Source: Argyresthia goedartella (Eukaryota > Arthropoda > Insecta > Lepidoptera > Argyresthiidae). From it: a stretch of 64,000 nt of DNA. How positions within the stretch are numbered: position 1 is the stretch's first letter; every line of letters begins with the position of its first letter. Location: positions 38,212,749 through 38,276,748 of the forward strand of contig OX463807.1 of NCBI GenBank assembly GCA_949825045.1, in the 5' to 3' direction. The notes beneath the pieces are model-generated. The model was not told where the DNA came from and did not search any database. It saw only the letters and a program-made list of their open reading frames with translations. Both the position numbers and the translations under genes were made by a program. Positions 20,585 through 32,487 of this stretch are shown one piece after another.

Positions 20585-22390
20585 CACAATCATACACAAT
20601 TTAAATTAAGCACCGAAGAAATTATTGCTCTTAAGTGGCAGCGGAAATTACGATTACTCCTTAACTACATATGCTACACAATCAAAACTTACAGCAAATA
20701 CATATGTACCAAGGAGGAATACACACAAATATATTATAAACTCTTATGGAAATTATAATTTGTGACCGGTAGAGCTTTTTTAATGAGCAATTTTTGTTAT
20801 TCCCTAAAATGTCTATTAATTCTAAAACTAACAGGTAAGCATATATACTAAAGAGCTTAAAAACTATTTTTTAGTGTTAATCTAGCAAATAAAGCAAAAA
20901 CATTTTGAAAAACTGTTAAGATAAAAAAGCCAATTTCGGAATGAATATTACGTAACTCACAAAAACTTGGATTTTCAAGGTACAGACTTTGTTCTTACAT
21001 TCAAGTGATCCTGATTTAATTTCCCAACTAGCTGTTTATTTAAAATTAGCCGGACGTTACAGGCCGAAGTAGAATCACCCATTGAACTCGACCAGGGCTA
21101 ATTAAAAGTGACAAATCATTGAATAACTCTCAAAATAGATCTTTTACATATCAGTTATATTTCATTTTCGGGAGTGTCTCAGTGTAACCTACAACTTGTA
21201 ATATTTACGACTTTTGTCTGGAGAAATTCGATTTCTTGGAGACCGTTTGGTATAAAATAACTAGATTTGCGCTAAATAAGGTCCATAAAATTGTCTATAC
21301 GTATATAGGTAGGAAAAGGGGATTCGTCAATGTTGAATGTTAGTAAATGGGGGGGGGGGGACTTGAATCGCACTAGTTTCTTGCAGGTTTTGCACCGAAA
21401 GTTGCATGAATCCTAAACTATTGCACTTATCTGAGTTCTTAAAACTGTTCCAAGGTCCTGAAGGATCGGGGCCCACGACTTTAGTGCTAGAAACATCCGC
21501 ACGAGTCGGCAACCATGTTTTCCATGAATATGTATTTTGTTTTTACCGTCGCAGAGCGGGGAAACACATTTATCTATTAAGATTACACAGCTAAAAATCT
21601 AAAATTATACAAGTTTGTACCAAAGTACATGTTAATAACAATCCTACAAATAAATACAGAAAAACACAATCAAATACAACTTAAATTAAATTTAGAAGAA
21701 ATTATTACTCTGAAGTGGAGGCGGAAATTACGATTACTCCTTAACTATATATGCTACACAATCCAAACTTACAGAAAAGATGAACCAAAGAGGAATACAC
21801 ACAAATCTATTATAAACTCTTATGGAAATTATAATTTGTGACCAGTAGAGCTTTTTTTAATGAGCAATTTTTGTCATTCCCTAAAATGTCTATTAATTCT
21901 AAAACTAACAGGTAAGCATATATACTAAAGAGCTTAAAAACTATTTTTAGTGTTAATCTAGCAAATAAAGCAAAAACATTTTGAAAAACTGTTAAGATAA
22001 AAAAAGCCAATTTCGGAATGATATTTACGTAACTTCGTATAATATTTACGACTTTAGTCTGGAGAAATTCGATTTCTTGGAAACCGTATAGTATAAAATA
22101 ACGAGATTTGTCCTAACTAAGGTCCATAAAATTGTCTATAGGTAAACAGGTAGAAAAAGGGGGGTCGTCACTGTAGAAAGTTAGTAATTGGGGGACAAAA
22201 CTTGATTCTCATTAGTTTCTTGCAAGTTTTGCACTGAAAGTTACATAACTCCTAAACTAACGCACTTATCTGAATTATCGAAACTGTTCCAAGGTCCACA
22301 AGGTACGGGGCACAGAACTGCAGTGCCAGAATTAGCCATGCGAGTCTGCATCCTTGTTTTCCAAGAATAGATATTTTCAGTTTTTCACTC
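20585..22390. repeat. Tandem duplication of an unrecognised ~740-bp AT-rich unit
   Basis: 20585-20955 is repeated at 21662-22031, and 21198-21560 is repeated at 22034-22390, in the same order with moderate divergence and small indels. In the first unit the two halves are separated by the 242-bp inverted-repeat arm; in the second they are directly joined (...GTAAC then TATAATATTTACG). No coding frame of note is present. A run of 12 G at 21349-21360 lies in the first unit. I do not recognise the family. Confidence 0.78.
20956..21197 (+). repeat. 242-bp inverted repeat, left arm
   Basis: From CTCACAAAAACTTGG to CCTACAACTT. It is the reverse complement of 22433-22674; by eye I found a single mismatch (TACAGAC versus TACCGAC). 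It sits as an insertion inside the first tandem unit. Confidence 0.9.
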
Positions 22391-22432
22391 TTAACTTCCG
22401 TTCCAGACACAGAAAAAGTTCGGAACTAACAG

Positions 22433-22674
22433 AAGTTGTAGGTTACACTGAGACACTCCCGAAAATGAAATATAACTGATATGTAAAAGATCTATTTTGA
22501 GAGTTATTCAATGATTTGTCACTTTTAATTAGCCCTGGTCGAGTTCAATGGGTGATTCTACTTCGGCCTGTAACGTCCGGCTAATTTTAAATAAACAGCT
22601 AGTTGGGAAATTAAATCAGGATCACTTGAATGTAAGAACAAAGTCGGTACCTTGAAAATCCAAGTTTTTGTGAG
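22433..22674 (-). repeat. 242-bp inverted repeat, right arm
   Basis: Reverse complement of 20956-21197, with 1,235 bp between the arms. To its right (22675-22816) is a short GC-rich stretch (GCTCCGCGCGGC..., GCGCTGCGCGG) and then ordinary AT-rich DNA up to the mariner; no gene is seen there. Confidence 0.9.
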
Positions 22675-22816
22675 CATTTAGCTCCGCGCGGCACTGCACG
22701 GCGCTGCGCGGCGGTGGGCGAACCATAAAATGGCCCAACATCCTTCACTACGTACTCCGATTTTCACAATTCTTTCACTAACATATAGAACAAGTAAGCA
22801 CGCACAATTTGATATA

Positions 22817-24124
22817 CATAGTCAGGTCATAAGTTCTGTCACATGTGCAATATGAAATAATTTAGACATGTTTATTATTTATGTAAACATTTATATAGCA
22901 AAATAAACTTAATAAAACATAGATTCGTTTGGTAATAAATTTTATTCAAAATGACACCCGCGATTTTGAGTACAGGCCTTTATTCTGCGCGGCCAGTCGT
23001 CTATCGCAGCACGAACGAGGTCCATGTCAATATCGGCGGCTGCCTTAATCAAGGATGCCTTGAGTGACTCCAAATCAGGATGAGGCTTTGAGCAGGCCTT
23101 TTCCTCCAAGTGTTGCCATATCTTGTAATCTAACGGACTCAAATCTGGACTGGAGGAGGGCCAGTCTTCGTGCCGGATGAAGTCGATTTCACGCGCCGCC
23201 AGCCAGAATTGTGTGCTTTTCGCTCTATGAGCTGGCGCAGAATCTTGTTGGAATACCCAGTGCCTGTTATTAAACATGGTATGAAAAACAGGTTCCACAA
23301 GGTTCTTGAGGACTGTATTTTGATACACAACTGCATTCGTTTTTACGCCTTTCTCACAAAAATGTACCTCAGTTAAGCCCCAATAAGAGACTCCCAACCA
23401 AACCATGAGCGAGGATGGAAAATGACCTCGTTGGACACGCGGAATACGGTTGCTCGCTTCTTCACTGCTGTGTGCGTACACCTTATCATTTTATTTGTTG
23501 TAGCTCTCTTCCACGGTGAAAATTTTTTCATCCGAAAAAAGAATTTCCCGATGCTTTTTTCCCGCGTACCGCTTCAACAAAGCGCGGCATCTCTTCAGTC
23601 TCAGGTCCATTAAACGAGCGTCCAAACGATGTCCTGTTTTTCTTCGATATGCCCTAAGCCCTAAGTCTTCATTTAACACCATTTTCACCGTGGTCCTGCT
23701 TAACCCCATCTGAAGGGCCAACAGTTTCTGCTTACGTATGGGATTTCTTTGAATTCGCGCCTTCACAGCTTTTATCACTGCTGGAGTCCTAACAGAGCGA
23801 GGGCGACCACTTCTTGACCTGTAATCTACACTAGAGTCTTCATTGTATAGTTCTATGGTACGATAAACGAATCTTTTGGTTATATTCAAATTTTTCAGTA
23901 AGTCGAAAATCTGAATTGGCGCGTAACCGCAACGATGCAACGCAATAACTGCGACACGGTCTTCTTTAAGTGTCCACTCCATATTTAAAAATGAGGAAAA
24001 TTCTAAAAAGTACACATTTTTATTTTCATGAAAATTCGAAATTCGAATTCAATAAACTTTTTTGTGGCCAGCGTTCTAAATTCAAAAGTTTTTATTGTGT
24101 GACAGAACTTATGACCTGACTGTG
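22817..24124 (-). mobile_element. mariner-type DNA transposon (DD37D, maT-like), complete with TIRs
   Basis: The 1,308-bp element is flanked by TA dinucleotides (22815-22816 and 24125-24126). Terminal inverted repeats at 22817-22843 and 24098-24124 share AGTCAGGTCATAAGTTCTG and differ at one base near the tip. A single transposase frame lies between them on the minus strand. Length, TA target site and TIR form are as expected for Tc1/mariner. Confidence 0.93.
22942..23982 (-). pseudogene. mariner transposase (DD37D), one in-frame stop
   Basis: This cut-and-paste transposase is about 346 residues from the ATG at 23982, normal for mariner; frame extends upstream, but this ATG fits family length. 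The N-terminal helix-turn-helix region is visible (KEDRVAVIALHRCG...), as is the linker RSRSGRPRSV. The catalytic triad is present: D in ILFSDEKIF, D in FQQDSAPAH and D in LSPLDYKIW. I count 37 residues between the second and third D, which gives DD37D, the maT signature. A TAA at 23491-23493 interrupts the frame directly after FTVEESYNK; the same frame continues (NDKVYAHSSEE). That is the only break I see, so the copy is recently inactivated. Confidence 0.92.
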
Positions 24125-24158
24125 TATAACACCTGTTGATATACTATGGTAAAAACCT

Positions 24159-24701
24159 TGTTCAGGCTTCTCAGCACCTAATGACCTCGTAGGGGCCCAT
24201 CAGCTACGAGGTAGCGTAACGATCAGTTGCCAAGAAGTGTGAACGTCGGCGGTTCACCGAGCTGAAGTAATTGGGGTCGATCTAACCTGGTCTGTGCTTC
24301 GGTCCCGTCAACCTCCTGTCTCTCTGCAAGGCCCGGGTGCACCCTAGGCTCTTCTTGGTAGACAGGTTCTTCAGCCAACCAGGTATGACTAGCGGGCCAG
24401 CTTCAATGAGCACAGTGTTCCAACACAGGTTATGTTACGTGGTAAAAACAATCGGGCACGAAAATGCGAACTTTATCTGGTTCGGGAAACACTAACACAC
24501 TCAGCTATATTACCAATCCTGAGGGAAACCCGAATACATTCCAGATGGCCTGCGATTTAATTTCAATACCCTAACCAAAACGCGTTTACATTGCGAGGGC
24601 TTTCGTCTGTCAGTTGTCAAAACTGCCAGGTTGGCAGCTAACGTCAAATTCAAAATGGCCGTTCCGAAACCATCGATCGAATATCGATTTGGAATCGAAC
24701 A
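24159..24701 (-). repeat. 3' LTR of BEL-1B
   Basis: 543 bp, beginning TGTTCGAT and ending CTGAACA on the minus strand. It is nearly identical to the 5' LTR at 33125-33668; the only difference I saw is one A more in the A-run of that copy. Left flank 24154-24158 is AACCT. Confidence 0.93.
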
Positions 24702-24733
24702 ATCACCCGCCCGGACAGGCACCCACCTGTCCC

Positions 24734-27700
24734 CTAATCTACGGGCAGCCAAGACAACGTTGCTACCGCTCGTTTTAGAACCGAGCCTCCTACTAGAACC
24801 TCTGCAGACCGGGGGGTCCCGTCCTTGCCAGGGAACAAGTTAACAATGCGCCCCCTGCGCCAACGTAGTGGTGGTAGGTTAGCATCCTTAACCAGAACGA
24901 GGTCACCAACGCTAGGGGGGCTAGTTTTGTCAGTCCACTTAAGGCGCTGTTGTAAGATATGCAGATACTCGAGCGACCAACGCTTCCAGAAATTCTGAGT
25001 AAACTGCTGCAACATCTGATACCTTGACAACCGATACAATTTCACTCCCTCGAAGGGGTGCTCGGGCAACGCGTTAAGTGGCTGTCCTATCAAGAAATGG
25101 CCTGGGGTCAGAGCCTCCAGGTCATTTGGATCCGAGCTGAGCGGACACAACGGTCGCGAATTGAGAACGGCCTCGATCTTACAAAACAATGTCGCGAGCT
25201 CCTCAAAAGTCAGCGCGGTCTGACCTACTATACGCCCCAAGTGCGTCTTAGCTGACTTAACTACGGCCTCAAAAATCCCACCCCAGTGGGGGCAAATCGG
25301 TGGGCTGAAGGTCCACTGTATACCCCGACGGGAGAGGGCCGTTCCAATATCCACTTTATTTACATTCAAAAAGTTGACTATCTCTCGTAAGTATCGTTCC
25401 GCACCGATGTAGTTAGTGCCGTTATCAGAGCGGATCAAAGTTGGAAGTCCCCTTCGAGAAACAAACCTATCCAAACAAGCAATGAAAGCCTCTGTCGAGA
25501 GATCAGCAACGAGCTCGAGATGTACCGCCTTGGTGGATAAACAAACAAACACACATAGGTACGCCTTGTATTGCCTAGCGGTACGCAATCGTGAACTCTT
25601 CACCATAAACGGTCCTGCAAAATCCGTACCAACACCTGAAAACGGTCTGACCTCATTCACACGATCAGGGGGCAAGTCCCCCATGAGAGGTTGCATCGTG
25701 GCAGCCTTAAGTCGATAACAAGGCATGCACCGAAACACGATGTTTCGTATGACACGGCGGGCAGATAAGATCCAAAACTCCCGCTGGAGCGTGGCCAACA
25801 ACGCGTTACAGCCGGCATGCGCGTTTTTAATATGACGATCAGTCACCAGCAATTCAACTAACTGTCCCCCCTTGGGGAGCAGAAGTGGGTGACGAGCCGA
25901 ATACGACAGATTCGCATTGCGCAATCTTCCTCCTACCCGAAGTAACCCGGTCGAATCAACAAAGGGGTTGAGACGCGCGACGGCTCCCTTCAATTTCGAA
26001 CGTCCACTTCGTATAATCTCCAATTCTGCCCCAAACTTCGAGGACTGTACCAACCGGACCAAATTCAATAGCGACTCGTTTCGCTCTGCCGGAGTCAGAA
26101 TAGGGTTCAACGTTCGCTGATTGCGAGGAGTACGACAATTTCGAGCGAATCTCCTAATCCAAGTGGACACGTTTACCAACTTGTCAAGTGAGCTATACCG
26201 GTCCAGCAGAAACCCGGCGTCAGGGTCCTCAGCCTTCTGGGTAACATGCACGGCCGCTCTGGGGCCATGATCCGAAGATACTACTACATGGCTGTGGGGC
26301 CAGTCCGATTCTCTCTTGGCAAGCCAGGGTGGTCCCCACCACAAATGGTGTCTAACGAGTTCAGGAGCCCGACATCCCCTGGATGCACAATCAGACGGGT
26401 TCAATTCTCCTGGTACATGTCTCCAGGTCAGTGGGACCTCAGACGACACAATCTGGGAGACACGGTTCGCAACAAAAACCTCTAAGTTATGGACCGAAGC
26501 CTTCAGCCAGCACAAAACAATCTGGCTGTCCGTCCACGCGTACACCGTATCCTCCAAAACCACTGACCCACGCAACACTGTTAGAGTGTGATTCAAAAGT
26601 TTGGTCAAAAGAGCAGCCCCGGACAGTTCCAGTTTCGGAATCGTCATCCTTGTCCGAATAGGCGCTACCTTGCTTTTTGCCAAAACCAAACGCACGTCGA
26701 CCTCCCCGGTGGAGGTAACGGTTTGCAAATAAACCGCTGCCGCAAACCCTCGTTCAGAGGCATCACAAAACCCGTGAAGGGTTGCCCTGTAATCCCCAGC
26801 AGGGACCAATTTCCTCGGCAGCGATACATTATTTATGTCCAATAGCGAGGTGAACATTCGCGTCCAATCAGTCAACAAATCACCTGAGAGGTGGGTGTCC
26901 AGGTCAACTGAGCCGCCCATAGCCTTTGCATAAAACATTTGAGAGCAAAGGTGACTGGAGAAATCCATCCATTCGGGTCGAACGTTCTCGCAATCGTTGA
27001 CAGTACTGACCGCTTCGTCCAGGCCTTCGGTGTTTCTAAAACCACCCGATAGGTAAACTCATCATGGACGGGCCGGTACTGAATTCCAAGTACTGACAAC
27101 ATGTTAGGGTTGTCAGGATTCTCAAAAACGTGCGGGTCTTGTTGAAACTCATCTGGGAGACCAGCCATCAACTCAGGGGAGTTGGACATCCACTTACGTA
27201 GTTCATAGCCACCTCGTTCCAGCAATTGAATGAGCTCGTCACGTCGGTCCAGAGCTTCCTCTACACTGGCTGCCCCTGTGCAGACGTCATCGACGTACAA
27301 ATCTTGCTCCAGGATAGCGGCGGCTCTAGGATAGCTCACACGGTCACGCGACGCCAACTCCCGCAGGGTACGCATCGCCAAATACGGGCTAGACCGTAAC
27401 CCATACGTGTTCGTGTTCAACTCATAGACCTTGACTGGCTCGGCCGTGGACTCACGCCAAAGTATCAACTGATACCTTCTGTCAGCCGGATGAATTACCG
27501 TTTGCCTAAACATCCCCGGTCCCGAATGTAGACACTGTTTCAGGGACATCCCGTTCGAGGTAGGTGCTGACCCATCAAAAACAACTCGAATCTTGCCGGT
27601 AGGAGTTCGTAGGACGGCATGGTGTGGAAGGAAACAATGATCCTCAGATGTCCAGTCCACACCCGATACCGACATGTGTCCTAACGACTCATACTCCCTC

Positions 27701-28548
27701 ATGAAATCAACATATTTTTGTTTAAATACGGCGTCCCTTGTCATCCTACGCTCCATCGACATCAATCTCGTCTCAGCCATCTTCCTAGATTCTCCTAGTG
27801 GCGGTCAATCGGCCCTGAAAGGCAGTCGAGTTACAAAACGACCAGAACGAAGGCGACCAGTACTATTCTGGTAAAACAACTCGCACTCTTCTTCGTCTGC
27901 GTCGACTCGACGAACGGTGGGAGGTTCCTCTATCTCCCAGAAACGTTGGATAACGTCTGACAACGCTGAGCCAATAAGTATGCCATCTGACTCGGCAGGC
28001 CTAACCATTGGCAATGCCGGACCCATGATCACGTGACCAAACTTAGTATCCACAGCAATCAACCCGTCCGGCTGAAGAACTCGCCGATCCGACAACAGAA
28101 ACCTACCCAGAACGTCTGCTCCCAGTAGCAGGTCGACCGGGGCTGGAGTGTCAAAATCGGGATCCGCCAACTTGAGTCCTGATGTCAGGAATCGAACGGC
28201 CGGATTCAACTTCACCAAGGGGTGTCTGCCCATGACATGCGTCATTACTAAAGCTTGCACGGATGTTTTTGTCAAAATGTCATAACGTGGAGAGAACGTG
28301 ATCACCGATTGACCAACTACATTCGTAACCGTAACATTCCCCACGCCCCGTATTGATTTATTATACCTATTTACCTTGAGGCCCAACCATTTTGCTAAAT
28401 CATTCGATACAATGCAGCCCTGAGCTCCAGAATCTAATAGGGCGCGAACGTATGTTGGGTTGCCCGCCAAATCCCAAACAAGCACAGAGGCGATCGGTAA
28501 CACCACCGTCTCCGGTTGGGGGGCAACCAATGGTTGGGCCGCAAATTC
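24734..28548 (-). pseudogene. pol: BEL-1B Pol (defective)
   Basis: Same domain order as copy A: protease (LLDSGAQGC), RT with YVDD, RNase H, HHCC integrase finger, DDE core and DUF5641-like tail. The integrase half (24734-26968) is a long intact frame containing ATDS-type RNase H, SDNGTNY and PHWGGIFEAVVKSAK. Breaks: TGA at 27805-27807 between protease and RT (CGA in copy A); loss of about 26 codons near 27515, which removes the first catalytic RT motif (VADIRMMF); and a one-base loss near 26897 that shifts the frame. The enzyme cannot have been active from this copy. The stop is at 24734-24736. Confidence 0.9.
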
Positions 28549-28929
28549 CTAGTGAGGACCCCCGGGGCCCCACTGTGCCTGTAACCGATCAGGTATGCAA
28601 CTATACGCCAGAGGGTCCCATTGTACAAATGGCTCACGCGCCGGTTCCATTCCCAACCTACGAATCCCCGTAAAGGGGGGTGGGCGTGAATTCAACCGTG
28701 GCCGCTCCATGAGCGGGGGGGACATCACATTTGACCGACGAGGACGAGGCGACGAGCGGGGCGACAACTGAGGCGGCGTCCGAACCGCACCCGCATAGCT
28801 CGAAGGTGTTCCATGCCACCCGCCCGTTACGGCCTGCTCAACACACCCAATGTCCCACTGGGTCGGATGCTGAGTCGCAACCGAAAACTCAGGGCCCCCC
28901 ATGTAATGGTCCTGAGTTCGACTCCTGAC
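28549..28929 (-). pseudogene. gag: BEL-1B Gag C-terminal fragment
   Basis: Only the Pro/Arg-rich C-terminal ~125 residues of Gag remain (RTQDHYMGGPEFSVATQHP... to GPGGPH), homologous to 915-1281 of copy A. It ends in TAG at 28549-28551, at the same place as copy A, with pol following in the same frame. The upstream side ends at the inversion junction at about 28929. The apparent start of the frame beyond the junction comes from antisense copy C sequence. Confidence 0.85.
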
Positions 28930-28930
28930 G

Positions 28931-31900
28931 TCAGGACTCAAGTTGGCGGATCCCGATTTTGACACTCCAGCCCCGGTCGATCTGCTACTGGGAGCAGACG
29001 TTTTGGGTAGGTTTCTGTTGTCGGATCGGCGAGTTCTTCAGCCGGACGGGTTGATTGCTGTGGATACTAAGTTTGGTCACGTGATCATGGGTCCGGCATT
29101 GCCAATGGTTAGGCCTGCCGAGTCAGATGGCATACTTATTGGCTCAGCGTTGTCAGACGCTATCCAACGGTTCTGGGAGATAGAGGAACCTCCCACCGCT
29201 CGTCGAGTCGACGCAGACGAAGAAGAGTGCGAGTTGTTTTACCAGAATAGTACTGGTCGCCTTCGTTCTGGTCGTTTTGTAACTCGACTGCCTTTCAGGG
29301 CCGATCGACCGCCACTAGGAGAATCTAGGGAGATGGCTGAGACGAGATTGATGTCGATGGAGCGTAGGATGTCAAGGGACGCCGTATTTAAACAAAAATA
29401 CGTCGATTTCATGAGGGAGTATGAGTCGTTAGGACACATGTCGGTATCGGGTGTGGACTGGAGATCTGAGGATAATTGTTTCCTTCCACACCATGCCGTC
29501 CTACGAACCCCTACCGGCAAGATTCGAGTTGTTTTTGATGGGTCAGCACCTACCTCGAACGGGATGTCCCTGAATCAGTGTCTACATTCGGGACCCAAGT
29601 TGAGTCGTGATATTTCGGATATTCTCACGAGCTTTCGGAGGCACCAGGTTGTATTTGTCGCAGACATTCGGATGATGTTTAGGCAAACGGTAATTCATCC
29701 GGCTGACAGAAGGTATCAGTTGATACTTTGGCGTGAGTCCACGGCCGAGCCAGTCAAGGTCTATGAGTTGAACACGAACACGTATGGGTTACGGTCTAGC
29801 CCGTATTTGGCGATGCGTACCCTGCGGGAGTTGGCGTCGCGTGACCGTGTGAGCTATCCTAGAGCCGCCGCTATCCTGGAGCAAGATTTGTACGTCGATG
29901 ACGTCTGCACAGGGGCAGCCAGTGTAGATTAAGCTCTGGACCGACGTGACGAGCTCATTCAATTGCTGGAACGAGGCGGCTATGAACTACGCAAGTGGAT
30001 GTCCAACTCCCCTGAGTTGATGGCTGGTCTCCCAGATGAGTTTCAACAAGACCCGCACGTTTTTGAGAATCCTGACAACCCTAACATGTTGTCAGTGCTT
30101 GGAATTCAGTACCGGCCCGTCCATGATGAGTTTACCTATCGGGTGGTTTTAGAAACACCGAAGGCCTGGACGAAGCGGTCAGTACTGTCAACGATTGCGA
30201 GAACGTTCGACCCGAATGGATGGATTTCTCCAGTCACTTTTGCTCTCAAATGTTTTATGCAAAGGCTATGGGCGGCTCAGTTGACCTGGGACACCCACCT
30301 CTCAGGTGATTTGTTGACTGATTGGACGCAAATGTTCACCTCGCTATCGGACATAAATAATGTATCGCTGCCGAGGAAATTGGTCCCTGCTGGGGATTAC
30401 AGGGCAACCCTTCACGGGTTTTGTGATGCCTCTGAACGAGGGTTTGCGGCAGCGGTTTATTTGCGAACCGTCACCTCCACCGGGGAGGTCGACGTGCGTT
30501 TGGTTTTGGCAAAAAGCAAGGTAGCGCCTATTCGGACAAGGATGACGATTCCAAAACTGGAACTGTCCGGGGCTGCTCTTTTGACCAAACTTTTGAATCA
30601 CACTCTAACAGTGTTGCGTGGGTCAGTGGTTTTGGAGGATACGGTGTACGCGTGGACGGACAGCCAGATTGTTTTGTGCTGGCTGAAGGCTTCGGTCCAT
30701 AACTTAGAGGTTTTTGTCGCGAACCGTGTCTCCCAGATTGTGTCGTCTGAGGTCCCACTGACTTGGAGACATGTACCAGGAGAATTGAACCCGTCTGATT
30801 GTGCATCCAGGGGATGTCGGGCTCCTGAACTCGTTAGACACCATTTGTGGTGGGTACCACCCTGGCTTGCCAGGAGAGAATCGGACTGGCCCCACAGCCA
30901 TGTAGTAGTATCTTCGGATCATGGCCCCAGAGCGGCCGTGCATGTTACCCAGAAGGCTGAGGACCCTGACGCCGGGTTTCTGCTGGACCGGTATAGCTCA
31001 CTTGACAAGTTGATAAACGTGTCCACTTGGATTAGGAGATTCGCTCGAAATTGTCGTACTCCTCGCGATCAGCGAACGTTGAACCCTATTCTGACTCCGG
31101 CAGAGCGAAACGAGTCGCTACTGAATTTGGTCCGGTTGGTACAGTCCTCGAAGTTTGGGGCAGAATTGGAGACTATACGAAGTGGACGTTCGAAATTGAA
31201 GGGAGCCGTCGCGCGTCTCAACCCCTTTGTTGATTCGACCGGGTTACTTCGGGTAGGAGGAAGATTGCGCAATGCGAATCTGTCGTATTCGGCTCGTCAC
31301 CCACTTCTGCTCCCCAAGGGGGGACAGTTAGTTGAATTGCTGGTGACTGATCGTCATATTAAAAACGCGCATGCCGGCTGTAACGCGTTGTTGGCCACGC
31401 TCCAGCGGGAGTTTTGGATCTTATCTGCCCGCCGTGTCATACGGAACATCGTGTTTCGGTGCATGCCTTGTTATCGACTTAAGGCTGCCACGATGCAACC
31501 TCTCATGGGGGACTTGCCCCCTGATCGTGTGAATGAGGTCAGACCGTTTTCAGGTGTTGGTACGGATTTTGCAGGACCGTTTATGGTGAAGAGTTCACGA
31601 TTGCGTAACGCTAAGCAATACAAGGCGTACCTGTGTGTGTTTGTTTGTTTATCCACCAAGGCGGTACATCTCGAGCTCGTTGCTGATCTCTCGACAGAGG
31701 CTTTCATTGCTTGTTTGGATAGGTTTGTTTCTCGAAGGTGACTTCCAACTTTGATCCGCTCTGATAACGGCACTAACTACGTCGGTGCGGAACGATACTT
31801 ACGAGAGATAGTCAACTTTTTGAATGTAAATAAAGTGGATATTGGAACGGCCCTCTCTCGTCGGGGTATACAGTGGACCTTCAGCCCACCGAGTTGCCCC

Positions 31901-32455
31901 CACTGGGGTGGGATTTTTGAGGCCGTAGTTAAGTCAGCGAAGACGCACTTAGGGCGTATAGTAGGTCAGACCGCGCTGACTTTTGAGGAGCTCGCGACAT
32001 TGTTTTGTAAGATCGAGGCCGTTCTCAATTCGCGACCGTTGTGTCCGCTCAGCTCGGATCCAAATGACCTGGAGGCTCTGACCCCAGGCCATTTCTTGAT
32101 AGGACAGCCACTTAACGCGTTGCCCGAGCACCCCTTCGAGGGAGTGAAATTGTATCGGTTGTCAAGGTATCAGATGTTGCAGCAGTTTACTCAGAATTTC
32201 TGGAAGCGTTGGTCGCTCGAGTATCTGCATATCTTACAACAGCGCCTTAAGTGGACTGACAAAACCAGCCCCCCTAGTGTTGGTGACCTCGTGCTGGTTA
32301 AGGATGCTAACCTACCGCCACTACGTTGGCGCAGGGGGCGCATTGTTCACTTGTTCCCTGGCAAGGACGGGACCCCCCGGTCTGCAGAGGTTCTAGTAGG
32401 AGGCTCGGTACTAAAACGAGCGGTAGCAACGTTGTCTCGGCTGCCCGTAGATTAA
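28931..32455 (+). pseudogene. pol: BEL-1C Pol, 5'-truncated, two in-frame stops
   Basis: One continuous frame contains the second half of protease (LLLGADVLGRFLL), RT (YVDDVCTG near 29890), RNase H (TVYAWTDSQIVLCWLKAS near 30645; the region damaged in copy A is whole here), the integrase finger and core (GTDFAGPF, SDNGTNY, PHWGGIFEAVVKSAK) and the terminal LRWRRGRIVH domain. It is interrupted by TAA at 29930-29932, directly after the YVDD region, and TGA at 31739-31741, in the integrase core at RFVSRR. It ends with TAA at 32453-32455. There is no frameshift. Confidence 0.9.
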
Positions 32456-32487
32456 GGGACAGGTGGGTGCCTGTCCGGGCGGGTGAT

